From positions 1 through 33,978 of the forward strand of contig NZ_LRUN01000068.1 of the NCBI RefSeq assembly GCF_001679645.1: 33,978 bases of DNA, read 5' to 3'. The DNA is from Pseudomonas bananamidigenes (GTDB taxonomy: Bacteria > Pseudomonadota > Gammaproteobacteria > Pseudomonadales > Pseudomonadaceae). Shown here piece after piece: positions 7,917 through 14,908 of this stretch (positions are counted from its first letter, which is position 1; each line of letters opens with the position of its first letter). The position numbers were made by a program, and so were the translations under genes. The notes below the pieces were generated by a model. It had not been told where the DNA came from and ran no database searches. It was given only the letters and a program-made list of their open reading frames with translations.

Positions 7917-8831
7917 TCAGCCCTTCAGCGCTTTCCAGAGCTTGCCGAAAACCGACACAACAGCCAGCGCCACTGCCCCCGCCACAACGCCCGCCACGCC
8001 ATTGAGCAACACCGGCACCGCAAACCCTGCACTACCCGCTGCCGCACCCGCGCTTTCGATCCAGTGATGCACCACGGGAATACCGTGAGTCAGGATCCCA
8101 CCGCCCACCAGGAACATCGCCGCCGTACCGATCACCGACAGGCCCTTCATCATGTAAGGCGCGGCGCGCAGGATCGCGTTGCCGATACGTTTCGCCACAG
8201 CGCCGGGCTTCTGGGTCAGCCACAGGCCTAGGTCATCGAGCTTGACGATACCGGCCACCAGACCATAAACGCCCGCAGTCATGACCACGGCAATGCCCGA
8301 CATGACGATCACTTGCTGGGTCAGCGAAGCCTCGGCCACAGTGCCGAGGGTGATGGCGATGATTTCGGCCGAGAGGATGAAGTCGGTGCGGATTGCGCCC
8401 TTGATCTTGTCCTTCTCGTAGGCCACCAGATCGGTCGCCGGATCGGCTACGGCCTCGGTCAACTGCGCATGCCCGGCCTGATCTTCGTCCTTGCCGTGCA
8501 ATAACGGATGTGCGAGTTTTTCGAAGCCCTCGAAACACAGATAGGCACCGCCGACCATCAACAGCGGCGTCACCAGCCACGGCACGAACGCACTGATCGC
8601 CAGCGCCGACGGCACCAGGATCAATTTGTTGACGAACGAACCCTTGGCCACCGCCCATACCACGGGAATTTCCCGCTCGGCACGTACGCCGGAGACTTGC
8701 TGGGCATTGAGCGCCAGGTCATCGCCGAGCACCCCGGCGGTCTTCTTGGCGGCCATTTTGCTCATCAGCGCCACATCGTCCAGCACGGTGGCGATATCGT
8801 CGATCAGCACCAGCAAACTGCTTCCTGCCAT
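7917..8831 (-). CDS. DUF808 (YedI-type) inner-membrane protein
   Basis: A 304-residue multi-pass membrane protein of the DUF808/YedI family, close to the usual length. The N-terminus MAGSSLLVLIDDIATVLDDV and the following segment about MSKMAAKKTAGVLGDDLALN are typical of the family. Hydrophobic segments follow at about 70-110, 155-185, 190-210, 240-262 and 270-300. Function is unknown; nothing in the context defines a role. The ATG at 8831 has AAGG seven bases upstream. It is divergent from the TetR gene with 134 bases between the starts. Confidence 0.85.
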   Translation of the reverse strand: MAGSSLLVLIDDIATVLDDVALMSKMAAKKTAGVLGDDLALNAQQVSGVRAEREIPVVWAVAKGSFVNKLILVPSALAISAFVPWLVTPLLMVGGAYLCFEGFEKLAHPLLHGKDEDQAGHAQLTEAVADPATDLVAYEKDKIKGAIRTDFILSAEIIAITLGTVAEASLTQQVIVMSGIAVVMTAGVYGLVAGIVKLDDLGLWLTQKPGAVAKRIGNAILRAAPYMMKGLSVIGTAAMFLVGGGILTHGIPVVHHWIESAGAAAGSAGFAVPVLLNGVAGVVAGAVALAVVSVFGKLWKALKG

Positions 8832-8965
8832 GAACCTTGTTTCCTTATGTGAATAATGCCGCGCAGCATACCGTGACTGCGGGCCGCACGGTGCATTGTT
8901 GAGCGCCGCGCGAGGCCGGTGCTACCATGCGCAACCGCCAGTACAGGCAAGGAACCACCGGGTTT

Positions 8966-9571
8966 ATGAGCACAATCCGCGAGCGCAACAAAGAACTGAT
9001 CCTGCGTGCCGCCAGTGAAGAGTTTGCCGACAAGGGCTTCGCTGCGACCAAAACCAGCGACATCGCCGCCAAGGCGGGATTGCCCAAGCCCAACGTCTAC
9101 TACTACTTCAAGTCCAAGGAAAACCTCTACCGCGAGGTGCTGGAAAGCATCATCGTGCCGATCCTGCAGGCCTCGACCCCGTTCAACCCGGACGGTGTAC
9201 CGAGCGAAGTGCTGAGCGGCTACATCCGCTCCAAGATCCGCATCTCCCGCGACCTGCCGTTTGCCTCGAAGGTGTTCGCCAGCGAGATCATGCACGGCGC
9301 CCCGCACCTGAGCGCCGACCTGGTCGAGCAACTGAACAGCCAGGCCAAACACAATATCGATTGCATCCAGATCTGGATCGACCGCGGCCAGATCGCCCCG
9401 GTCGACCCCAACCATCTGATGTTCAGCATCTGGGCCGCGACCCAGACCTACGCCGACTTCGACTGGCAGATCTCCGCCGTTACCGGTAAGGAAAAGCTCG
9501 ACGAAGCGGATTACGAGGCGGCGGCACAGACGATTATCCGGTTGGTGCTCAAGGGCTGCGAGCCGGACTGA
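8966..9571 (+). CDS. TetR-family regulator, RutR-like
   Basis: A 201-residue regulator. The N-terminal helix-turn-helix spans about 10-55 (AASEEFADKGF, TSDIAAKAGLPKPNVYYYF). The C-terminal part resembles RutR (YcdC) of E. coli: FASEIMHGAPHL, then DPNHLMFSIWAATQTYADF and an ISAVTGKE stretch. RutR senses uracil/thymine and controls pyrimidine and purine breakdown genes; no pyrimidine-catabolic gene is in this window. The neighbouring glyoxylate genes are downstream products of purine breakdown, so a pyrimidine or purine ligand is a reasonable guess. The ATG at 8966 starts the conserved part; AAGGAA upstream is rather far away (about 12 bases), and an in-frame ATG at 8927 is possible but adds a non-conserved leader. 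From memory, PAO1 PA1504 is the equivalent. Confidence 0.85.
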   Translation: MSTIRERNKELILRAASEEFADKGFAATKTSDIAAKAGLPKPNVYYYFKSKENLYREVLESIIVPILQASTPFNPDGVPSEVLSGYIRSKIRISRDLPFASKVFASEIMHGAPHLSADLVEQLNSQAKHNIDCIQIWIDRGQIAPVDPNHLMFSIWAATQTYADFDWQISAVTGKEKLDEADYEAAAQTIIRLVLKGCEPD

Positions 9572-9590
9572 CAGATCGCGTTAACTGCAT

Positions 9591-9662
9591 TGCGAGCAAG
9601 CTCGCTCCCACATTTGATCCATGAGCACCACAGATTCAATGTGGGAGCGAGCTTGCTCGCGA
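9591..9662. repeat. REP pair on the left side of the RAYT gene
   Basis: TGCGAGCAAGCTCGCTCCCA continuing to CA (9591-9612) and TGTGGGAGCGAGCTTGCTCG continuing to CGA (9640-9662) are inverted REPs. Their arrangement is opposite to the REPINs at 2158, 7807 and 14773: the CCCACA/TGTGGG ends face inward. The pair ends ten bases before the stop of the transposase gene. Confidence 0.88.
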
Positions 9663-9672
9663 ACGGGGCGAC

Positions 9673-10143
9673 TCAGTCTTTCCGAATGGCCCAAACCGCA
9701 TCCCACAATGGATATTGAGCCAACTTTTTCACCAAACCGGCCCGCAATGGGTTGGCCACCACATACCGGGCTATTTTCACCAAATCCTCTTCCCGGCGCA
9801 GCGCATGATCATGAAACCCCGGCTGCCAAATACTTCCGCTTCTACCGGCCCTAACATTCACAGCACGCGCGCTCATGGATTTGGTTTTCTGCATGAGTTC
9901 ACTAAGTGATCCCCGCTTCAGATTGATCAACCAGTGCAGATGATCAGGCATGACCACCCAGGCCAATGAATCAACAAGGCCTTGCTCCTGAGCGATTTGG
10001 AACTGATCGGCGACCAATCTACCCAGCATATGGTCCCTGAAAAAAGGAGCGCGTCTCAACGTATTGGCAGTCAGAAGATAAATGCGGTTGGGTTCGTCAT
10101 AACGCCCCAAGCGTAGTCGATGTGAGGCTGATGATTTTGGCAT
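9673..10143 (-). CDS. REP-associated tyrosine transposase (RAYT, Y1/HUH superfamily)
   Basis: A 156-residue single-domain Y1 transposase of the RAYT type. The metal-binding HUH motif is His68-Leu69-His70 in VVMPDHLHWL, and the likely nucleophile is Tyr127 in IARYVVANPLRAGLV. WQPGFHDHALR (106-116) is another typical stretch. Enzymes of this group cut and join single-stranded REP DNA and are thought to spread REP/REPIN elements; usually there is one copy per genome lineage and it does not move like an IS. REP pairs lie immediately on both sides (9591-9662 and 10238-10332). The reading frame is intact and of family length, so it may be active. The start at 10143 has AAGGG about 8 bases upstream. 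Confidence 0.9.
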   Translation of the reverse strand: MPKSSASHRLRLGRYDEPNRIYLLTANTLRRAPFFRDHMLGRLVADQFQIAQEQGLVDSLAWVVMPDHLHWLINLKRGSLSELMQKTKSMSARAVNVRAGRSGSIWQPGFHDHALRREEDLVKIARYVVANPLRAGLVKKLAQYPLWDAVWAIRKD

Positions 10144-10237
10144 TCCGTTGCCCTTTCAATAGAAGACTTGAAAGGTTAGATCCGCAAACAGAATAAGACT
10201 GCGGACGACTTTGGCAGGATGTGTCTGTTAACTCGCC

Positions 10238-10332
10238 TTCGCGAGCAAGCTCGCTCCCACAGTGATCTTGCCGTGTTAGACATTTTGTGTCCGGCGCTGC
10301 AAATCAGTGGGGAGCGAGCCTGCTCGCGATGA
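10238..10332. repeat. REP pair on the right side of the RAYT gene
   Basis: TTCGCGAGCAAGCTCGCTCC continuing to CACA (10238-10261) and TGGGGAGCGAGCCTGCTCGC continuing to GATGA (10308-10332) have the same inward-facing arrangement as the pair on the left of the transposase. The second unit has a one-base change (TGGGGAG for TGTGGGAG). The pair lies between the RAYT start and the stop of the GlcG-like gene. Confidence 0.88.
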
Positions 10333-10353
10333 CTTTCGATCAAACGCCGAATA

Positions 10354-10794
10354 TCAAGCCGCCACCCCCGCATCCGCCCGCAGATCCAGGGCCTCTACAG
10401 CCTTGATCGCCACTTGCTCATCGACATCCGACAGATCGCCGCTGATGCCGATCGCTCCCAGCACGTTACCCGCCTGATCACGGATCAATACACCGCCCGG
10501 TGCCGGCACGACGCTGCCCTGCCCCATGCTGTTGAGCGCGGCGATGAAGGCCGGGCGTTGTTGCGCGTCCAGCGCCAGCAGGCGTGAGCCCTTGCCAAGG
10601 GCGATGGCGCCCCAGGCTTTGCCGATGGCGATGTTCGGGCGCAGCAGGCTGGCGCCGTCTTCGCGTTGCAAGGTGATCAGGTGGCCGCCGGTATCCAGCA
10701 CTGCAATGGTCAGCGGCGCAGCGGAGATGGCCCGCCCTGCGCTGATGGCTTCGTTGACCAGGTTGACTGCGACTTTCAAGGTTAAAGCGCTCAT
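10354..10794 (-). CDS. GlcG/HbpS-family protein
   Basis: A 146-residue protein of the GlcG/HbpS (DUF336) family. Family stretches are PLTIAVLDTGGHLITLQREDGA (about 27-48), RPAFIAALNSMGQG and PAPGGVLIRDQAGNVLGAIG, with family-typical length. Members turn up in glycolate, glyoxylate and diol-utilisation operons, and one (HbpS) binds haem; no enzymatic role is settled. No signal peptide is seen, so it is cytoplasmic. The ATG at 10794 has GAGGAC upstream. It is divergent from gcl and shares a 282-base regulatory region containing two identical palindromes, so it is probably co-regulated with the glyoxylate pathway. Confidence 0.85.
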   Translation of the reverse strand: MSALTLKVAVNLVNEAISAGRAISAAPLTIAVLDTGGHLITLQREDGASLLRPNIAIGKAWGAIALGKGSRLLALDAQQRPAFIAALNSMGQGSVVPAPGGVLIRDQAGNVLGAIGISGDLSDVDEQVAIKAVEALDLRADAGVAA

Positions 10795-10900
10795 GGTGCC
10801 GTCCTCATTTTGTTATTGGGAAAGCCGTTGGGCTGCGTTTTTTTGCTGCGCGATTGCGTCGCAGCCCGATGCCACAAATAGAACACAATGAATTATTTTT

Positions 10901-10910
10901 TTGTATACAA
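10901..10910. promoter_or_regulatory. Operator candidate TTGTATACAA, glcG side
   Basis: A perfect 10-base palindrome in an AT-rich patch, 107 bases upstream of the GlcG-like start. The identical palindrome occurs at 11040. The pairing in one divergent promoter region argues for a regulator site rather than chance. The TTGT-AT-ACAA form resembles sites of FadR-type GntR repressors (TnGTnnnACnA-like); which protein binds is not known. Confidence 0.6.
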
Positions 10911-10994
10911 TAATTCTCGAAAAGCGCCCCATGCGACGAAAAGCCACAGCAGAATCGGCTTCCGACGAATGAAACAGGCGCTTGAGAAAATGGA

Positions 10995-11024
10995 TTGACC
11001 TGCGCCGTCCGCCGTGAATACACT
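10995..11024 (+). promoter_or_regulatory. Putative sigma-70 promoter of gcl
   Basis: TTGACC (10995-11000) and TACACT (11019-11024) are separated by 18 bases and match the consensus boxes at five and four positions. A start about seven bases further on would put the palindrome at 11040 just downstream of +1, a usual place for repression. Prediction only. Confidence 0.45.
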
Positions 11025-11039
11025 CTGCGCAAAAGCCAC

Positions 11040-11049
11040 TTGTATACAA
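11040..11049. promoter_or_regulatory. Operator candidate TTGTATACAA, gcl side
   Basis: Second exact copy of the palindrome, 27 bases before the gcl ATG and about 139 bases centre to centre from the copy at 10901. It lies between the predicted promoter and the ribosome site of gcl. Two sites this far apart on the two arms of a divergent region would allow separate repression of each gene or looping. Confidence 0.62.
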
Positions 11050-11076
11050 TTACAAAACGTAAAGAGGCACAAAACC

Positions 11077-12852
11077 ATGAGCAAAATGAGAGCAATCGAA
11101 GCCGCCGTTCTGGTGATGCGCCGTGAAGGGGTCGATACCGCTTTTGGCATTCCGGGTGCAGCGATCAACCCGCTGTATTCCGCCCTGAAGAAAGTCGGCG
11201 GCATCGATCACGTCCTCGCTCGCCACGTTGAAGGCGCCTCGCACATGGCCGAGGGCTACACCCGCACCAAGGCCGGCAACATCGGCGTGTGCATCGGTAC
11301 TTCCGGCCCTGCCGGCACCGACATGGTCACCGGCCTGTACAGCGCCTCCGCGGACTCGATCCCGATCCTCTGCATCACCGGCCAGGCGCCACGTGCCCGT
11401 ATGCACAAGGAAGACTTCCAGGCCGTCGACATCACCAGCATCGTCAAGCCGGTGACCAAGTGGGCGACCACCGTTCTGGAGCCGGGCCAGGTGCCTTACG
11501 CGTTCCAGAAAGCCTTCTACGAAATGCGCTCCGGCCGTCCGGGCCCGGTGCTGATCGACCTGCCGTTCGACGTGCAGATGGCCGAAATCGAATTCGATAT
11601 CGACGCCTACCAGCCACTGCCGCTGGCCAAGCCGAGCGCCACTCGCGTGCAGGTTGAAAAGGCCCTGGCACTGCTCGATCAGGCCGAGCGTCCATTGCTG
11701 GTGGCCGGTGGCGGCATCATCAACGCCGACGCCAGTGACCTGCTGGTGGAGTTCGCCGAGCTGACCGGCATCCCGGTCATCCCGACTCTGATGGGCTGGG
11801 GCACCATCCCGGACGATCACCCGCTGATGGTCGGCATGGTCGGTCTGCAGACTTCGCACCGCTACGGCAACGCCACCTTGCTGAAATCCGACGTGGTACT
11901 GGGCATCGGCAACCGCTGGGCCAACCGTCACACCGGTTCGGTCGATGTCTACACCGAAGGCCGCAAGTTCATTCACGTCGACATCGAAGGCACCCAGATC
12001 GGCCGCGTGTTCACTCCGGATCTGGGCATCGTGTCAGACGCCGCCGCCGCGCTGACCGTGTTCATCGAAGTCGCCCGTGAATGGCAAGCCGCCGGCAAAC
12101 TGAAAGACCGCAGCGCATGGTTGAAAGACTGCCAGCAGCGCAAGTCCAGCCTGCAACGCAAGACCCACTTCGACAACGTGCCGGTCAAGCCGCAGCGCGT
12201 TTACGAAGAAATGAACCAGGTGTTCGGCAAGGACACCTGCTACGTCAGCACCATCGGTCTGTCGCAGATTGCCGGCGCGCAGTTCCTGCACGTCTACAAG
12301 CCGCGTCACTGGATCAACTGTGGTCAGGCCGGTCCGTTGGGCTGGACCATTCCGGCAGCGCTGGGCGTGGTGAAGGCCGATCCGAACCGTAAAGTCGTGG
12401 CCCTGTCGGGGGACTATGACTTCCAGTTCATGATCGAAGAACTGGCGGTCGGCGCTCAGTTCAATCTGCCGTACATCCACGTCGTGGTGAACAACTCGTA
12501 CCTGGGTCTGATCCGTCAGGCCCAGCGCGGGTTCGAAATGGACTACTGCGTGCAGTTGTCCTTCGATAACCTGAACGCGCCGGAACTCAACGGTTATGGC
12601 GTCGACCACATCGCCGTCGCCGAAGGCCTGGGCTGCAAGGCGCTGCGTGTGTTCGAACCGGCGGACATCGCCCCTGCCCTGCGCAAGGCCCAAGAGCTGA
12701 TCGAAGAGTTCAAGGTGCCGGTGATCGTCGAAATCATTCTGGAGCGTGTGACCAACATCTCCATGGGGACCGAGATCAACGCCGTCAACGAATTCGAAGA
12801 CCTGGCGCTGGTTGGCAACGATGCGCCTACCGCGATTTCGTTGCTCGATTAA
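11077..12852 (+). CDS. gcl: Glyoxylate carboligase (tartronate-semialdehyde synthase)
   Basis: A 591-residue thiamine-diphosphate enzyme (E. coli Gcl has 593) that joins two glyoxylate to tartronate semialdehyde and CO2. It shows the three-domain layout of the acetolactate synthase superfamily. Residue 51 in ARHVEGASHMAEGY is Val where most ThDP enzymes have the catalytic Glu; this Val51 is the known peculiarity of true Gcl and separates it from acetolactate synthase. The ThDP/Mg stretch LSGDYDFQFMIEEL to VVVNNSYLG lies at about 445-475. The ATG at 11077 is chosen because AAGAGG lies nine bases upstream; a start at 11014 would run through the operator palindrome. It is the first gene of gcl-hyi-garR-ttuD-pyk. 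Confidence 0.96.
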   Translation: MSKMRAIEAAVLVMRREGVDTAFGIPGAAINPLYSALKKVGGIDHVLARHVEGASHMAEGYTRTKAGNIGVCIGTSGPAGTDMVTGLYSASADSIPILCITGQAPRARMHKEDFQAVDITSIVKPVTKWATTVLEPGQVPYAFQKAFYEMRSGRPGPVLIDLPFDVQMAEIEFDIDAYQPLPLAKPSATRVQVEKALALLDQAERPLLVAGGGIINADASDLLVEFAELTGIPVIPTLMGWGTIPDDHPLMVGMVGLQTSHRYGNATLLKSDVVLGIGNRWANRHTGSVDVYTEGRKFIHVDIEGTQIGRVFTPDLGIVSDAAAALTVFIEVAREWQAAGKLKDRSAWLKDCQQRKSSLQRKTHFDNVPVKPQRVYEEMNQVFGKDTCYVSTIGLSQIAGAQFLHVYKPRHWINCGQAGPLGWTIPAALGVVKADPNRKVVALSGDYDFQFMIEELAVGAQFNLPYIHVVVNNSYLGLIRQAQRGFEMDYCVQLSFDNLNAPELNGYGVDHIAVAEGLGCKALRVFEPADIAPALRKAQELIEEFKVPVIVEIILERVTNISMGTEINAVNEFEDLALVGNDAPTAISLLD

Positions 12853-12869
12853 CTGCTGATTGCTCTCCC

Positions 12870-12995
12870 TGTGGGAGCGGGCCATGTGGCGAGGGAGCTT
12901 TCTCCCGCCAGGGTGCGAAGCGTCCCCGAAAGCTATGCGACTGCTTCGCAGCCGAGCGGGAGCAAGCTCCCTCGCCACACAAGTCCGCTCCCACA
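12870..12995. repeat. Nested REP-like inverted repeat between gcl and hyi
   Basis: Outer arms TGTGGGAGCGG (12870-12880) and CCGCTCCCACA (12985-12995) enclose inner arms TGTGGCGAGGGAGCTTTCTC continuing to CCGC (12885-12908) and their near reverse complement (about 12957-12979). The inner unit is the GAGGGAGCTTGCTCCC class, different from the other REPs here. In the transcript it would fold into a long stem within the operon. Confidence 0.82.
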
Positions 12996-13028
12996 AGGGG
13001 AACCTCACAAGATTTACGGGAGACCACC

Positions 13029-13811
13029 ATGCCGCGTTTCGCAGCCAACCTGTCCATGCTGTTCACCGAACAGGATTTCCTTGCCCGTTTCGACGCCGCC
13101 GCCAAGGCTGGCTTCAGCGGTGTCGAGTACCTGTTCCCGTACGATTTCAGCTCTGCCGAAATCAAGGCCAGACTCGATGCCAACGGTCTGACCCAAGTGC
13201 TGTTCAACCTGCCGGCCGGTGACTGGGCCAAGGGCGAACGCGGTATCGCGTGCCTGCCGGACCGGGTCGAAGAGTTCCGCGCCGGGGTCGATCTGGCCAT
13301 CGCTTATGCCCAGGTGCTGGGCAACACCCAGGTCAACTGCCTGGCCGGTATCCGTCCGCAGGGCGTGGACGACGCCACCGTTGAAAAGACCTTCGTCGCC
13401 AACCTCAAGTACGCCGCCGAGAAGCTGCAAGCCGTCGGCATCAGACTGGTGATGGAAGCGATCAACACCCGCGACATCCCGGGTTTCTATCTGAACAACA
13501 CGGCGCAGGCCCTGTCGATTCGCGAGCAGGTCGGCAGCGCCAACCTGTTCCTGCAATACGACATCTATCACATGCAAATCATGGAAGGCGATCTGGCCCG
13601 CACGCTGCAATCGCATCTGGCCGAAATCAACCATGTGCAGCTCGCCGACAACCCGGGCCGCAACGAGCCGGGCACTGGCGAAATCAACTACCGCTTCCTG
13701 TTCGAACACCTCGATCGCATCGGTTATCAGGGCTGGGTCGGCTGCGAGTACAAACCGCTGACCACCACGGAAGCGGGCCTCGGCTGGCTGAAGACTCACA
13801 ACGCGATCTGA
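13029..13811 (+). CDS. hyi: Hydroxypyruvate isomerase
   Basis: A 260-residue xylose-isomerase-like TIM barrel protein (E. coli Hyi has 258). It interconverts hydroxypyruvate and tartronate semialdehyde. Recognisable parts are MPRFAANLSMLFTEQDFLAR, FSGVEYLFPYDF, NCLAGIRP, LVMEAINTRDIPGF (with metal ligand Glu), QYDIYHMQ, NHVQLADNPGRNEPGTGEI and GWVGCEYKP (with the C-terminal catalytic Glu). GGGAG lies six to nine bases before the ATG. It follows gcl after a 176-base gap filled by a REP-type repeat and is 43 bases from garR. Confidence 0.95.
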   Translation: MPRFAANLSMLFTEQDFLARFDAAAKAGFSGVEYLFPYDFSSAEIKARLDANGLTQVLFNLPAGDWAKGERGIACLPDRVEEFRAGVDLAIAYAQVLGNTQVNCLAGIRPQGVDDATVEKTFVANLKYAAEKLQAVGIRLVMEAINTRDIPGFYLNNTAQALSIREQVGSANLFLQYDIYHMQIMEGDLARTLQSHLAEINHVQLADNPGRNEPGTGEINYRFLFEHLDRIGYQGWVGCEYKPLTTTEAGLGWLKTHNAI

Positions 13812-13854
13812 CCCCCCATTTGCTTGAGCAAAACAAAAACAAGAGGAATTTCTC

Positions 13855-14748
13855 ATGGCTAAAATCGGATTTATCGGCACCGGCATCATGGGCCACCCAA
13901 TGGCTTCGAACCTGCAGAAAGCCGGTCACAGCCTGTTCCTGTCGGCGCACCACGACGCCGCGCCTGCCGATCTGGTCGCCGCTGGCGCCGTCGCCCTGGC
14001 CAACCCGAAAGAAGTGGCCCAGGAAGCTGAATTCATCATCGTCATGGTGCCCGATACCCCGCAGGTCGAAGACGTGCTGTTCCGCGCCGACGGCGTTGCG
14101 GCCGGCATCGGCAAAGGCAAGGTGGTGATCGACATGAGCTCGATCTCGCCGACCGCCACCAAGGCTTTCGCCGCGAAGATCAACGAAAAAGGCGCGCAAT
14201 ACCTCGATGCCCCGGTGTCCGGCGGTGAAGTCGGCGCCAAGGCCGCGACCCTGAGCATCATGGTCGGTGGCGATGCCGATGCCTTCGAACGCGCGCTGCC
14301 GCTGTTCCAGGCCATGGGCAAGAACATCACGCTGGTCGGCGGCAATGGCGACGGTCAGACCGCCAAGGTGGCGAACCAGATCATCGTTGCCCTGAACATT
14401 CAGGCCGTCGCCGAAGCCCTGCTGTTCGCGTCCAAAAACGGTGCCGATCCGGCCAAGGTGCGTGAAGCGCTGATGGGTGGTTTCGCCTCCTCGAAGATCC
14501 TCGAAGTGCACGGCGAGCGCATGATCAAGGGCACCTTCGATCCGGGCTTCCGCATCAGCTTGCACCAGAAGGACCTGAACCTGGCCCTGCAAGGCGCCAA
14601 GGAGCTGAGCATCAACCTGCCGAACACCGCCAACGCCCAGCAAGTGTTCAGCACCTGCGCGGCCATCGGTGGCAGCAACTGGGACCACTCGGCGCTGATC
14701 AAGGGCCTGGAACACATGGCCAACTTCTCGATTCGCGACAAGAAGTAA
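13855..14748 (+). CDS. garR: Tartronate semialdehyde reductase (2-hydroxy-3-oxopropionate reductase)
   Basis: A 297-residue beta-hydroxyacid dehydrogenase that reduces tartronate semialdehyde to D-glycerate with NAD(P)H. The N-terminal Rossmann motif is GFIGTGIMGHPMA (5-17), the substrate-binding loop is DAPVSGGEVGA (118-128), and the catalytic lysine is Lys171 in GDGQTAKVANQI. The length fits GarR/GlxR (292-296). AGAGGAA lies before the ATG. As third gene of the gcl operon the symbol glxR would be equally fair; the two names describe the same reaction. Confidence 0.95.
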   Translation: MAKIGFIGTGIMGHPMASNLQKAGHSLFLSAHHDAAPADLVAAGAVALANPKEVAQEAEFIIVMVPDTPQVEDVLFRADGVAAGIGKGKVVIDMSSISPTATKAFAAKINEKGAQYLDAPVSGGEVGAKAATLSIMVGGDADAFERALPLFQAMGKNITLVGGNGDGQTAKVANQIIVALNIQAVAEALLFASKNGADPAKVREALMGGFASSKILEVHGERMIKGTFDPGFRISLHQKDLNLALQGAKELSINLPNTANAQQVFSTCAAIGGSNWDHSALIKGLEHMANFSIRDKK

Positions 14749-14772
14749 ATCTCTGCTGCATCGCTTGAAACC

Positions 14773-14862
14773 TGTGGGAGCGAGCTTGCTCGCGAAGAGG
14801 GTCTGTCAGTCGACATGGATATTGACTGACCCACCGCTTTCGCGAGCAAGCTCGCTCCCACA
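14773..14862. repeat. REP pair (REPIN) between garR and ttuD
   Basis: TGTGGGAGCGAGCTTGCTCG continuing to CGAA and its reverse complement ending at 14862 enclose a spacer with TGTCAGTCGAC and GACTGACCC, similar to the spacer of the 2158 element. It fills most of the 160-base gap inside the operon. Confidence 0.9.
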
Positions 14863-14908
14863 GGACCTGTATCGCCCTTTCGAATAACAAGAAATCCGGG
14901 AGCCCGCC

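Noticed and set aside
11077..12852. Acetolactate synthase large subunit
   Set aside because: Residue 51 is Val in place of the catalytic Glu, and the gene is in an operon with hyi and garR, both pointing to glyoxylate carboligase.
12870..14862. Spaced repeats as a possible CRISPR array
   Set aside because: The repeats come as inverted pairs scattered between genes, not as direct repeats with regular unique spacers, and no cas gene is present.
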